Assembly: GCA_031373255.1 (NCBI GenBank)
Contig: JANMMJ010000216.1
Location: 1 to 64,000, forward strand
Direction of reading: 5' to 3'
Length of the DNA stretch: 64,000 nt
From: JANMMJ01 sp031373255
GTDB taxonomy: Bacteria; Pseudomonadota; Alphaproteobacteria; Rhizobiales; Aestuariivirgaceae
In this document: in pieces, positions 25,927-35,928 of the stretch
How positions within the stretch are numbered: the stretch's first letter is position 1
Layout: every line of letters starts with the position of its first letter
The notes under the pieces: model-generated
The model's input: only the letters and a program-made list of their open reading frames with translations
Told to the model about the DNA's origin: nothing
Database searches by the model: none
Translations under genes and position numbers: made by a program

Positions 25927-27064
25927 TCCCGGCTTCGGCGTCTATGTCCACTGGCCGTTCTGCAAGGCCAAATGTCCCTACTGCGATTTCAATTCGCATG
26001 TCCGGCACGAGGGCGTCGATGCGATGTCGTTTGCCGATGCTTTAGTGACCGAGCTGAAATGGCTGGCGCTCGAAACATCGGGGCGAAAAGTCAGCAGCAT
26101 TTTCTTTGGCGGAGGAACGCCGTCGCTGATGCCGCCTGCCGCGGTCGGCCATGTGCTCGATCACATCGCGCAATTGTGGTCCACTGCTCCCGATATCGAA
26201 GTGACGCTCGAAGCCAATCCGACGAGTGTCGAAGCGCAGAATTTCGCAGGCTATCGCGCGGCGGGGGTCAACCGGGTTTCGGTTGGCGTACAGGCGCTGA
26301 TCGATGACGACCTGAAAGCGCTTGGCCGGCTGCATACGGCAGAGGAGGCACTGACCGCCTTTCGCATGGCGGCGAAGATTTTCCCGCGCGTGTCGTTCGA
26401 CATGATTTATGCTAGGCCGCAACAGACTGCCGATCAGTGGCGCAATGAACTTTCCCGCGCCCTGGCCGAGCAGCAGGGCCACATGTCGCTTTACCAGCTC
26501 ACCATCGAGCCCGGCACGGCATTCGGCGACCTGCAGGCGCGCGGGCGTTTCCCGATGCTGGCGGATGAGGCGGCCAACGACCTCTATTTCATCACGCAGG
26601 AATTGACGGAAAAGGCGGGGCTCGCTGCCTATGAGGTCTCAAATCACGCTTTGCCCGGACAGGAGTCGCGGCACAATCTCACCTACTGGCGCTATGGTGA
26701 GTACGCCGGTGCGGGACCCGGCGCCCACAGCCGCATCGGTGAGGGTGCAGGCAAGCGCGGTCTTGTTGCCGAGAAGCATCCGGAGACATGGCGGCAGATG
26801 GTCCAGGCGAGAGGCCACGGCATCGTCGAGGACGTAGCGATTTCGCCTCAAGAGCAGGCGCTGGAGTACCTACTGATGGGACTGCGCATCTCCGAGGGGA
26901 TCGACATCGTCCGCTATCAGGCGCTGGCCGGACGGAACTTCACCGACAGCAGGGTTGCCGATCTCACATCCCTTGGCCTTGTGGTGACCGACGGTTCACG
27001 CATCAGGGCCACGGCGCGCGGACGGCCACTCCTCAATGCGCTGATCGCCGAACTTGCGGCTTAA
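25913..27064 (+). CDS. hemW: radical SAM heme chaperone HemW
   Basis: HemW (formerly called coproporphyrinogen oxidase-like HemN) delivers heme to membrane proteins such as respiratory enzymes. The 383-residue product carries the radical SAM cluster motif with C17, C21 and C24 ('FCKAKCPYCDFN'), 'FFGGGTPSLM', 'SVGVQALIDDDLKALGR' and the HemW-diagnostic 'HNLTYWRYGEYAGAGPGAHS'. It lacks the extra N-terminal region of true HemN. Gene order rph-rdgB-hemW is conserved in alphaproteobacteria. Confidence 0.94.
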   Translation: MISSDPGFGVYVHWPFCKAKCPYCDFNSHVRHEGVDAMSFADALVTELKWLALETSGRKVSSIFFGGGTPSLMPPAAVGHVLDHIAQLWSTAPDIEVTLEANPTSVEAQNFAGYRAAGVNRVSVGVQALIDDDLKALGRLHTAEEALTAFRMAAKIFPRVSFDMIYARPQQTADQWRNELSRALAEQQGHMSLYQLTIEPGTAFGDLQARGRFPMLADEAANDLYFITQELTEKAGLAAYEVSNHALPGQESRHNLTYWRYGEYAGAGPGAHSRIGEGAGKRGLVAEKHPETWRQMVQARGHGIVEDVAISPQEQALEYLLMGLRISEGIDIVRYQALAGRNFTDSRVADLTSLGLVVTDGSRIRATARGRPLLNALIAELAA

Positions 27065-28281
27065 GAACCGGCGTTGAATTTCTCCGACGCGGGGGCAATT
27101 TCGCGCGGTCCCGACGACGACATTTCGAGGATCGACAGGCTACGCTCGATCTGACCGCTGGGCTTGAAGCGGAACAACCCGTTCTGGCCCTGGTAGCCAC
27201 CCGCACTGGTGATCGCCTGGCGGCTGAAATTGCCACTCTTCGCCATGGCCACCGCCAGCGTTGCCGCGTCGTACGCAAGGCTGGCGATACGCGGCGGCTT
27301 GCTGCCATAGGATTTGGCGTAGTGATTGTCGAAGCTTGTCACGAGATCGGGAGAGACACCAGCATACCAGCCGCCCTGGACCAGCGGAACCGTTGGCGCA
27401 ATCTCGTCGTCCCACAAGCCGGTGCCGATCACCTTGATGCCTGATGACGCAACACCCTGGCTCTCGAGGCTGGTTCCCAAAGCGCGCAAAGCTTCGCCGC
27501 CTTCCGGCAGGAGCAGGGCCTGCTCGCTGCCACCCTGCTGCAGTGCTGTTGCAATCCTTGCAATGTCTGGACTGGATTGCGGGGCTTCCCTAGCATAGCG
27601 CCCAGCCGGGGAAATCGAGGCGCCATAGGCGGCAGCACCGGTCAATGCCGCTTCGCTGACAATGCCGCCATACTGTGATTTCGGATAAAGTGCCGCCACA
27701 TTGCGATAGCCCTGGGCCGTTGCATAGCGAAGCACCGCCGAGATTTCCTGATCGGGAAGGAAGCTCATCAGGTAGGTTCCGGGTGCTGCCACGGTGCTTA
27801 CCGAGGAAAAGGCGATGACATTGATGCCGGCCTTTTCGGCAATGGGCGTTACGGCCTGGACCTCGCCCGAAAGCAGCGGGCCGAGGATCAGTTCCGCGCC
27901 TGCCGCCACGGCTTTCTCGGCCGCCACCTTTGCGCCGGCAGCGGTTCCGCCGGTGTCCTCGGTGAGGAATGTCAGGCTACCTCCGCCGGCATCGGCTGCG
28001 GCCAGTTCGGCCGCCTGTTTCAGCGCCAGGGCCATGCCTTCGGTGCCCTTGCCGGAGAGTGGCAGAAGCAACGCCACCTTGCGTCCGCCATCGGCCTTGA
28101 GGGGGGCCAGGGGCTCCGCTTGCTGCTCCTGCGGTGTATCGCTGAGGATGCTCCCCATGTTGGCCGTGCCGGAGCAGCCAGCCAGCACTATTGCAAATAG
28201 TCCGAGAAGCAGCATGCGCCACTCGCGCATGACGCGAGAGCGCGCTATGCTGGCGCGTGATCCAAACACCCCAATCGCCAT
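27061..28281 (-). CDS. LpoA-like lipoprotein, penicillin-binding protein activator
   Basis: A 406-residue outer-membrane-type lipoprotein with a periplasmic binding-protein fold (Peripla_BP_6). The N-terminus has a signal peptide and lipobox 'IVLAGC' (Cys near residue 37), then 'RKVALLLPLSGKGTEGMALALKQAAELAA', 'LILGPLLSGEVQAVTPIAEKAGINVIAFSS' and 'ASLAYDAATLAVAMAKSG'. In gammaproteobacteria the equivalent YraM/LpoA activates PBP1A; the neighbouring rsmI and yraN (YraL and YraN in E. coli) support homology. Whether it activates a PBP here or binds a small ligand is unknown. ATG 28281 has GGCAGGTG upstream. Confidence 0.82.
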   Translation of the reverse strand: MAIGVFGSRASIARSRVMREWRMLLLGLFAIVLAGCSGTANMGSILSDTPQEQQAEPLAPLKADGGRKVALLLPLSGKGTEGMALALKQAAELAAADAGGGSLTFLTEDTGGTAAGAKVAAEKAVAAGAELILGPLLSGEVQAVTPIAEKAGINVIAFSSVSTVAAPGTYLMSFLPDQEISAVLRYATAQGYRNVAALYPKSQYGGIVSEAALTGAAAYGASISPAGRYAREAPQSSPDIARIATALQQGGSEQALLLPEGGEALRALGTSLESQGVASSGIKVIGTGLWDDEIAPTVPLVQGGWYAGVSPDLVTSFDNHYAKSYGSKPPRIASLAYDAATLAVAMAKSGNFSRQAITSAGGYQGQNGLFRFKPSGQIERSLSILEMSSSGPREIAPASEKFNAGS

Positions 28282-28302
28282 CACCTGCCCCCTTTGCCGG
28301 TC

Positions 28303-29205
28303 ATGCCGCATCAACACATAACACCCAGGCGCTATAACATAGGTGCCTCGGTTTTCGAGGCTGAAAAGTGCCGGGCCGGTCTCTACGTTACGGCAACTCC
28401 GATCGGAAACCTGCGCGACATCACCATCTGGGCGCTGGAAACGCTGACGGGCGTGGAGCGCATCCTGTGCGAGGATACGCGCACCACGGGCAAGCTCATG
28501 GAGCGCTACGGCATTCGCACACCGCTTTCGCCCTATCACGAGCACAATGCCGCGAAGGTCAGGCCCGGCATTGTCGAAAGCCTCGGGCAAGGCGCAGCAC
28601 TGGCGCTGGTCAGCGATGCTGGAATGCCGCTGGTGTCTGACCCCGGCTACAAACTCGTCGCCGACGCCGTGGCGGCGGGGCACCATGTCGAAGCCATTCC
28701 CGGCGCTTCCGCGACGCTCACGGCCCTGGCGATTTCCGGCCTTCCGACCGACCGGTTCCTGTTCGCCGGATTTCTCTCCAACAAAACCTCGGAGCGGCGC
28801 AATGCGCTTGAAGACCTCAAGCGGTTACGCGCCTCGCTGATCTTTTTCGAAAGTCCGCACCGGATCGTCGATACGCTGCTGGCTATTGCCGATGTGCTGG
28901 ACGATCGCCCGGTCGCGGTTACCCGCGAACTGACCAAGATGCATGAAGAAGCGGTGCGTGGCCGCGCATCGGAAGTGGCCGCCATATTTTCGGCGAGGCC
29001 TTCGATCAAGGGCGAGATCACGCTGGTGGTGGGGCCACCTGAGGCCGCAGAAGTGGTTCATTCGGCAGCAGACATCGATGCGGCCCTCATGGCGTCGACC
29101 CAGTCCATGCCTGCCAGCCAGGCGGCAGCCGACGTGGCGCGCCGCCTTGGCATTTCGCGGAAAGATGCCTACGCGCGGCTCCTGGCGCTCAAGGGCGAGA
29201 CCTGA
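28303..29205 (+). CDS. rsmI: 16S rRNA 2'-O-methyltransferase RsmI
   Basis: Methylates C1402 of 16S rRNA (2'-O), tuning decoding at the P site. The 300-residue product has the SAM-binding tetrapyrrole-methylase fold: 'GLYVTATPIGNLRDITIWALETL', 'CEDTRTTGKLMERYGI', 'SDAGMPLVSDPGYKLV', 'EAIPGASATLTALAISGLPTDRF', 'FESPHRIVDTL' and 'VTRELTKMHEEAVRG'. I use ATG 28303; a TTG at 28294 is possible. It is divergent from the lipoprotein gene with only 21 bases between starts. Confidence 0.95.
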   Translation: MPHQHITPRRYNIGASVFEAEKCRAGLYVTATPIGNLRDITIWALETLTGVERILCEDTRTTGKLMERYGIRTPLSPYHEHNAAKVRPGIVESLGQGAALALVSDAGMPLVSDPGYKLVADAVAAGHHVEAIPGASATLTALAISGLPTDRFLFAGFLSNKTSERRNALEDLKRLRASLIFFESPHRIVDTLLAIADVLDDRPVAVTRELTKMHEEAVRGRASEVAAIFSARPSIKGEITLVVGPPEAAEVVHSAADIDAALMASTQSMPASQAAADVARRLGISRKDAYARLLALKGET

Positions 29206-29567
29206 TGCGTGACCGCAAACGGGCGGAACGCGGCGGCCATCTCGCCGAACTGGCAGCGCTATGGGTCATGCGCTGCAAGGGTTATCGCCTGCTGGCCAGC
29301 CGCTACAAGACGCCGATGGGCGAGATCGATCTGATCATGCGGCGCGGCAAAGTAACCTGTTTCATCGAGGTCAAGAAACGGGCGAGCGACGATGCGGCGA
29401 TCTTTTCTGTGTCCTCCCGGCAAGCGAAGCGCATCGGTGCCGCGGCGCGCAACTGGATTGCCCACGACCAGAAGGCCGCGCAGGGAAACTGGCGCTTTGA
29501 CATCATCTCGGTGGTTGCCTACCAGTGGCCGAAACATTATCCAGACGCCTTCCAACCGGAAAACTGA
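29205..29567 (+). CDS. yraN: YraN family endonuclease-like protein (UPF0102)
   Basis: A 120-residue protein with a restriction-endonuclease-like fold: 'GHLAELAALWVMRCKGYRLLASRYKTPMGEIDLIMRRG' and 'VTCFIEVKKRAS' supply the E, D and E-x-K residues of the nuclease core. Its function is not settled in any organism, though it is usually found next to rsmI as here. The start codon shares a base with the rsmI stop (TGATG). Confidence 0.9.
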   Translation: MRDRKRAERGGHLAELAALWVMRCKGYRLLASRYKTPMGEIDLIMRRGKVTCFIEVKKRASDDAAIFSVSSRQAKRIGAAARNWIAHDQKAAQGNWRFDIISVVAYQWPKHYPDAFQPEN

Positions 29568-29570
29568 TCG

Positions 29571-30509
29571 ATGAACTTGAGCGTTGCAGTGCAGATGGAT
29601 CCGATCGAACGGATCACGATCCAGGGTGACTCGAGCTTTGCCCTGATGCTGGAGGCGCAGCGGCGCGGCCATGGCCTGTTCTACTACCAGACCAATACGC
29701 TGGCGCTACACGACAGCAAACTCTACGCCACCGGTCACGATGTCACGGTGCAGGACGTGAAAGGCGAACATTTCTCGCTGGGGGAAAAGCGGCGCGCCGA
29801 GCTTGGTCATTTCGATGTGGTGCTGATGCGCCAGGACCCGCCTTTCGACATGAACTACATCACGGCAACGCACCTGCTCGAGCATGTCCATCCCAGGACG
29901 CTGGTGGTCAACGATCCCGCCGAAGTGCGCAACGCGCCTGAAAAGATCTTTCTCACGCGCTATCCGCAGCTCATGCCACCGACGCTGATCTCGCGCGATC
30001 TTGCCGAGATTGCCGAGTTCCGCGATGCGCATGGCGATATCATCCTGAAGCCGCTCTATGGCAATGGCGGGGCTGGCGTGTTCCGCCTTGCCGAGGGTGA
30101 CCAGAATTTTTCTTCGCTGCTTGAACTCTTCACGCAAGCCTTCCGCGAACCGTTCATCGCGCAGAAATATCTGCCCGCAGTGCGCCAGGGCGACAAGCGC
30201 ATCATCCTCGTCGACGGCAAGCCTGCCGGCGCCATCAACCGGGTTCCCGCGGCACATGAAAGCCGCTCCAACATGCATGTGGGCGGCAGGCCGGAACATG
30301 CGACACTCACCAGGCGCGAGGAAGAAATCTGCGAAGCCATCGGCCCCGATCTCAAGGCGCGCGGGCTGATCTTCGTCGGCATCGATGTCATCGGCGACTA
30401 TCTCACCGAGATCAACGTCACCTCGCCCACCGGCATTCGCGAAGTGAAGCGTTTCGGCGGTGCCGATATCGCGGCACTCATCTGGGATGCCATCGAACGC
30501 AAGCGATGA
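29571..30509 (+). CDS. gshB: glutathione synthetase
   Basis: ATP-grasp ligase joining gamma-glutamylcysteine and glycine, the last step of glutathione synthesis. In the 312-residue product: 'QMDPIERITIQGDSSFALMLEAQRRGH', 'VVLMRQDPPFDMNYITATHLLE', ATP-grasp 'DIILKPLYGNGGAGVFRL', 'QKYLPAVRQGDKRIILVDGKPAGAINRVP' and 'EINVTSPTGIREV'. Length and motifs are those of the proteobacterial enzyme. gshA is not in the window. Confidence 0.96.
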   Translation: MNLSVAVQMDPIERITIQGDSSFALMLEAQRRGHGLFYYQTNTLALHDSKLYATGHDVTVQDVKGEHFSLGEKRRAELGHFDVVLMRQDPPFDMNYITATHLLEHVHPRTLVVNDPAEVRNAPEKIFLTRYPQLMPPTLISRDLAEIAEFRDAHGDIILKPLYGNGGAGVFRLAEGDQNFSSLLELFTQAFREPFIAQKYLPAVRQGDKRIILVDGKPAGAINRVPAAHESRSNMHVGGRPEHATLTRREEEICEAIGPDLKARGLIFVGIDVIGDYLTEINVTSPTGIREVKRFGGADIAALIWDAIERKR

Positions 30510-31264
30510 CAGGCCCCGGCCTCAAGCAGCGCCTGCGCAATGGTGAGGTAACCGCCGGTTACATGTGCCTCATTCCGTCCGCGGTATCGGCTCAGGCGAT
30601 TGCAGCGGCGGGGGCGGACTGGATCATCATTGACCTTGAGCATGGCCCCATCGGCCCGGAAGCGATGCATGCAATGATTTCGGCCACGGCCGGAACGCCC
30701 TGCGCGCCTCTGGTGCGAGTGCCCAAATCCGATGAAGTGTGGGTCAAACGGGCGCTGGATGCCGGAGCCGAAGGCATCTGTTTTCCACTGATCAACACCG
30801 CCGCCGATGCCGCGCAAAGCGTTTCGCTGATGCGCTATCCGCCTGAAGGCCAACGTGGCTGGGGGCCTTTCGTGGCGCATGCCCGCTGGGGTGTGGGGCT
30901 GTTTGACTATCTGCCAAAGCGCGGCAAGGCCGGTGTCACGATGATCACCATCGAGATAGCAGAAGCCGTGGCCAACATCGAGGATATCTGCAAGGTCGAA
31001 GGGATCGATTGCGTGGTGGTCGGATCGTTCGATCTTTCGACCGATCTCGGCATTTCGGGTCAATTTGATTCACCCGCATTCAAGGATGCGATCGCCAGAA
31101 TCGAAGCCGCTGTCTTCGCTGCGGGCCTGCCACTTGGTGGCGCGGCGCTCAACCCAGACCAGACCAAGGCCCTGCTCGCACGCGGCTACCGCATCGTGCT
31201 GCACGGCTTCGACGTGCTGATGCTGGGCGGCCTGGTGCGGCAGGCTGCTGCGTGGCGTACTTAG
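30506..31264 (+). CDS. HpcH/HpaI-family class II aldolase
   Basis: A metal-dependent pyruvate aldolase of the HpaI/GarL/RhmA group (252 residues). The barrel is recognisable from 'AIAAAGADWIIIDLEHGP', 'LVRVPKSDEVWVKRALDAGAEGICFPLINTAADA', 'YPPEGQRGWGP' and 'MITIEIAEAVANIEDI', which include the catalytic His/Arg and metal-binding Glu/Asp positions. Substrate (2-keto-3-deoxy sugar acids or homoprotocatechuate intermediates) cannot be inferred, as no catabolic genes flank it. ATGA overlap with gshB suggests one transcript. Confidence 0.82.
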   Translation: MTGPGLKQRLRNGEVTAGYMCLIPSAVSAQAIAAAGADWIIIDLEHGPIGPEAMHAMISATAGTPCAPLVRVPKSDEVWVKRALDAGAEGICFPLINTAADAAQSVSLMRYPPEGQRGWGPFVAHARWGVGLFDYLPKRGKAGVTMITIEIAEAVANIEDICKVEGIDCVVVGSFDLSTDLGISGQFDSPAFKDAIARIEAAVFAAGLPLGGAALNPDQTKALLARGYRIVLHGFDVLMLGGLVRQAAAWRT

Positions 31265-31293
31265 CCACTTTATGCGTTAGCAATTCGGTTCGG

Positions 31294-33075
31294 CTATTGT
31301 TGCGTCGCGCCTTGGCCCTTCGAGTTTCCAAAAGCATTCCCCAGAATTGCCGCGGCACCTTCGAGGCCTGAACCGTTGACAACGGTGGAGGGCACCAGCT
31401 TGCCGACCAGGGCGACAAGTTGCGGTTCGCGCTCCAGCGAGGCCAGAACCTTCTCCAGGCCCTGCAGAATGGCCACCCGGTCCTGCCCCAGCACGAGGGC
31501 CTGGGCGCTCTGTCCCTTGGCAATCTCCTCGAGATACTGGCGCTCGGCCCGCCCCAGCGCCGCACGCTCGGCTTCGCGCTGGTTGGCGACCTGCACGGCG
31601 ATTTGCGATTGCACGAGGCGGGGCTGCTCATCGGCCGTGGCGCGGGCCTGTTCGGTCTCGATCCGCTGCTTCTGCGCCTCGGTTTCGCGCTTGTAGGCTT
31701 CGCCAAGCTGGTCCGCCAATTGCTGGCGGATGCGGGCAACCAGGATTTCGGGGGGAATCGCCGGTTCGCCCAGGCGGATTTCCTTGATCTCAACGCCAGC
31801 CTTGCGCGATTCGGCCTTGATCTGATCCTCGATCGTATCCTCGATGGCTTCGCGGTTCTCGATGAAATCCAGGACCTTGGTCGAACGGACATCGTAGCCG
31901 ACGATCTTGTCGCCTTCCTTCCGTGGAATGCGTATCGACGAGCCGGCCACGTTGCGCACGATTGACCTGATCAGCGGGGTCAGAATGCGGTGCTCGATAT
32001 CCTGCATGCCACCCACGGAACCCGCCACGATCGGTGCGTTCTCCGGCGATATCTGCGCCACGACACGAAGTTCCTGGGGAATGTCCCAGCCCTCGACCTT
32101 GACCGAAACGGCACGGTCGACTGCCGTGTCCGGAATGGCGATCTCGACGGTGCTCTCCACCTGCTTGAGATTGCCCTGCTGGTCGATCGACAGGTCGATG
32201 CTGCGGCGGCGGTATCCGCCGCGGTATTCCCAGGTCTGCACCCTCGTATCGACCAGGGTCACGTCATAGGCATGGCGGTTGAGATAATAGGCGCCGGGCA
32301 GCAAGGGCTCCTTCCAGAGCCCGATGCAGCCTTTCGGCACAAGCGGGACCGACAGGGCATCGGCATCATGCTGGGCCTGGCTCACCCGGACCATTTCCTC
32401 CTTGCAGTTGATGCCGGGCTGCTGGACATTGGACTTGACCACGCCGACCTGGCCGGTCGGAATGATGGTCGCGGCGGTTTCGTCATCAATCCGTACACTG
32501 AAGAGATAGCGGTTGAGGCGGTAGACGCCCGGCTTGAGCACAGTTTCCTGGGGACCGCGATAACCGCCATTCTCGATGAAGGTCCTGGCGTCCAGCATGC
32601 TGGCCAGCCTGTCGTCGGGAATGACCGGGGCAATGAACATGCCTTCCGGCATGGGCGCACCATCGTTGGCTGTGAGCTGGCCGTAGAAACCCTCCGGAAC
32701 CGATACGACATCGTGCTGCTCGATATCGCTCAAGACATTGAGCAGCGGCCGGAAATGAAATCCGGGGCCGAGCAGTTCGGCCTGCGGACCTTTCTGGCCT
32801 TCGACCGCAATGATGCGGCCCGGCGGAAGATCGTCTGCCATGTAAATCCGCTTGATATGGCCAACCTTGTCGGCGCCAATCAGGGCAAACGATGTGGAAG
32901 AGAGAAAACCCAATCCGCCGAGAATCAGCAAGGCGCCTGAAACCGGGCCGGTGAGCAGGGTGGACATCGCCCCCGAAAGGCCGCGGCCGGGTGGTGCTGC
33001 AGCCACGTTGCTGCGCAGGAAAGCGTTGATACCCAGGACGATCAACACGAGGCCAAAGACGACGCTCAACATCAT
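31294..33075 (-). CDS. membrane SPFH/band-7 protein with repeated N-terminal modules
   Basis: A 593-residue protein with two N-terminal transmembrane segments (about 3-20 and 45-68), then an extended beta-rich region, an SPFH/prohibitin-like domain ('RVVAQISPENAPIVAGSVGGMQDIEHRILTPLIRSIVRNVAG'), a Gln/Glu/Ala-rich coiled coil (about 445-530) and a short hydrophobic tail. Before the SPFH core three related modules ending in P-G-x-Y/F appear near residues 96-110, 174-190 and 253-268 ('LLGPGFHFRP', 'VLKPGVYRLNRY', 'LLPGAYYLNRH'). Such proteins form membrane scaffolds; function here is unknown. AAGGA precedes the tandem start codons 33075/33072. It is divergent from the nucleoside operon. Confidence 0.75.
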   Translation of the reverse strand: MMLSVVFGLVLIVLGINAFLRSNVAAAPPGRGLSGAMSTLLTGPVSGALLILGGLGFLSSTSFALIGADKVGHIKRIYMADDLPPGRIIAVEGQKGPQAELLGPGFHFRPLLNVLSDIEQHDVVSVPEGFYGQLTANDGAPMPEGMFIAPVIPDDRLASMLDARTFIENGGYRGPQETVLKPGVYRLNRYLFSVRIDDETAATIIPTGQVGVVKSNVQQPGINCKEEMVRVSQAQHDADALSVPLVPKGCIGLWKEPLLPGAYYLNRHAYDVTLVDTRVQTWEYRGGYRRRSIDLSIDQQGNLKQVESTVEIAIPDTAVDRAVSVKVEGWDIPQELRVVAQISPENAPIVAGSVGGMQDIEHRILTPLIRSIVRNVAGSSIRIPRKEGDKIVGYDVRSTKVLDFIENREAIEDTIEDQIKAESRKAGVEIKEIRLGEPAIPPEILVARIRQQLADQLGEAYKRETEAQKQRIETEQARATADEQPRLVQSQIAVQVANQREAERAALGRAERQYLEEIAKGQSAQALVLGQDRVAILQGLEKVLASLEREPQLVALVGKLVPSTVVNGSGLEGAAAILGNAFGNSKGQGATQQ

Positions 33076-33237
33076 GCGTTCCTTTCCAACGATTATTTTC
33101 CTAACACAAGACCGGCTAAATGTCAATGATCAATTGAACGTGCGTAAAACCCTGATCGCGCTTGCAAATGACGGGAAGTTAGCGTCATCATGGACCAAGG
33201 CTTGATCAGCCGGTCAAAAAATCCAGGGAGCGTTCAG

Positions 33238-34236
33238 ATGATCAAGAAACTACTCGCCGCAGCCGCGGTCACCGCCATGATGGCCGTTTCGGCCTTCGCC
33301 GCAGATGACAAGCCGGCCATCGTGTTCGATATCGGCGGCAAGTTCGACAAGTCGTTCAACGAAAGCATGTTCAACGGTTCGGAGAAATTCAAGGCCGAGA
33401 GCGGCATCCAGTACGGCGAGTTCGAAATCGCCAACGAGGCGCAGCGCGAACAGGCCATCCGCAATTTCGCCGACCAGGGCTATAGCCCGATCATCGCCGC
33501 CGGTTTCGCCCAGGCAGCGGCCGTCGAGAAGGTCGCCAAGGAATATCCGGACCTCAAGTTTGCCATCGTCGACATGGTTGTCGATCTCCCCAACGTGCAA
33601 TCGATCGTGTTCAATGAACATGAAGGATCCTATCTCGTCGGCGTGCTTGCCGGCATGGCCACCAAGTCCGGAAAGGTCGGATTTGTCGGCGGCATGGATA
33701 TTCCGCTGATCCGCAAGTTTGCCTGCGGCTACGTCCAGGGCGTAAAGGCGGCCAAGGCCGATGCTCAGGTGTTCCAGAACATGACCGGCGACACGGGCGC
33801 TGCCTGGAACGATCCGGTCAAGGGCGGCGAAATCACCAAGGGGCAGATGGCCCAGGGTGCCGACGTTGTCTATGCGGCAGCCGGCGCCACGGGCCTCGGC
33901 GTATTGCAGGCCGCAGCTGACGGCGGCGCGCTATCGATCGGCGTCGATGCCAACCAGAACCACCTGCATCCCGGCAAGGTCCTGACCTCGATGCTGAAAC
34001 GCGTCGATGTCGCCGTCTACAACGTCATGAAGTCGGGCAAGGACGGCACCTTCAAGCCGGGAATCCAGGCGCTCGGCCTCAAGGAAGACGGCGTGGGCTA
34101 TGCCATGGACGACAACAACAAGCCGCTGGTCACAGCCGAAATGCAGGCGGCTGCCGAAAAGGCCAAGGCGGACATCATCTCGGGTGCCGTCAAGGTGCAC
34201 GACTACACCTCGGACAACGCCTGTCCGGTGCAGTAA
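33238..34236 (+). CDS. BMP-family nucleoside-binding lipoprotein/periplasmic protein
   Basis: Substrate-binding component of a purine/pyrimidine nucleoside ABC importer (PnrA/BmpA/NupN family). The 332-residue product has a signal peptide ('MIKKLLAAAAVTAMMAVSAFAADD'-type, cleaved after AFA), and the BMP core 'FDIGGKFDKSFNESMFNGSEKF', 'IAAGFAQAAAVEKVAKEYPDLKFAIVD', 'VGFVGGMDIPLIRKFACGYVQGVK' and 'GVDANQNHLHPGKVLTSMLKRVD'. No lipobox Cys is present, so it is likely soluble. ATG 33238 has AGGGAG upstream. It heads the transport and salvage operon. Confidence 0.9.
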   Translation: MIKKLLAAAAVTAMMAVSAFAADDKPAIVFDIGGKFDKSFNESMFNGSEKFKAESGIQYGEFEIANEAQREQAIRNFADQGYSPIIAAGFAQAAAVEKVAKEYPDLKFAIVDMVVDLPNVQSIVFNEHEGSYLVGVLAGMATKSGKVGFVGGMDIPLIRKFACGYVQGVKAAKADAQVFQNMTGDTGAAWNDPVKGGEITKGQMAQGADVVYAAAGATGLGVLQAAADGGALSIGVDANQNHLHPGKVLTSMLKRVDVAVYNVMKSGKDGTFKPGIQALGLKEDGVGYAMDDNNKPLVTAEMQAAAEKAKADIISGAVKVHDYTSDNACPVQ

Positions 34237-34249
34237 ACGATAAAACGCT

Positions 34250-34272
34250 CTTCCCCGGCATCGCCGGGGAAG
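34250..34272 (+). terminator. intercistronic hairpin after binding-protein gene
   Basis: A perfect 10-base stem (CTTCCCCGGC with GCCGGGGAAG, 3-base loop) lies 13 bases after the binding-protein stop. No T-run follows, so it more likely protects the upstream mRNA end or attenuates than fully terminates, consistent with higher expression of the binding protein than of the ATPase. Confidence 0.55.
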
Positions 34273-34334
34273 TGGCCCAAAGGGCCGAAGAGGTGTTGCC
34301 GACCAAAGAGAAGAGACAGATTTTGTCGAAACAC

Positions 34335-34380
34335 CCCCTCCCGCCTTCGGCATCCTCCCCCCAGCGCGTTGCGGGAGGGG
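34335..34380 (+). promoter_or_regulatory. hairpin predicted to sequester the ATPase Shine-Dalgarno
   Basis: CCCCTCCCGC (34335-34344) pairs perfectly with GCGGGAGGGG (34371-34380) across a 26-base loop. The right arm is the Shine-Dalgarno of the ATPase gene, whose ATG is at 34386. Pairing would block ribosome access unless relieved. Confidence 0.5.
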
Positions 34381-34385
34381 AAATC

Positions 34386-35903
<1,518 letters not shown>

Positions 35904-35928
35904 TGCGCCTCTCTGGGCGTGATCGGCC

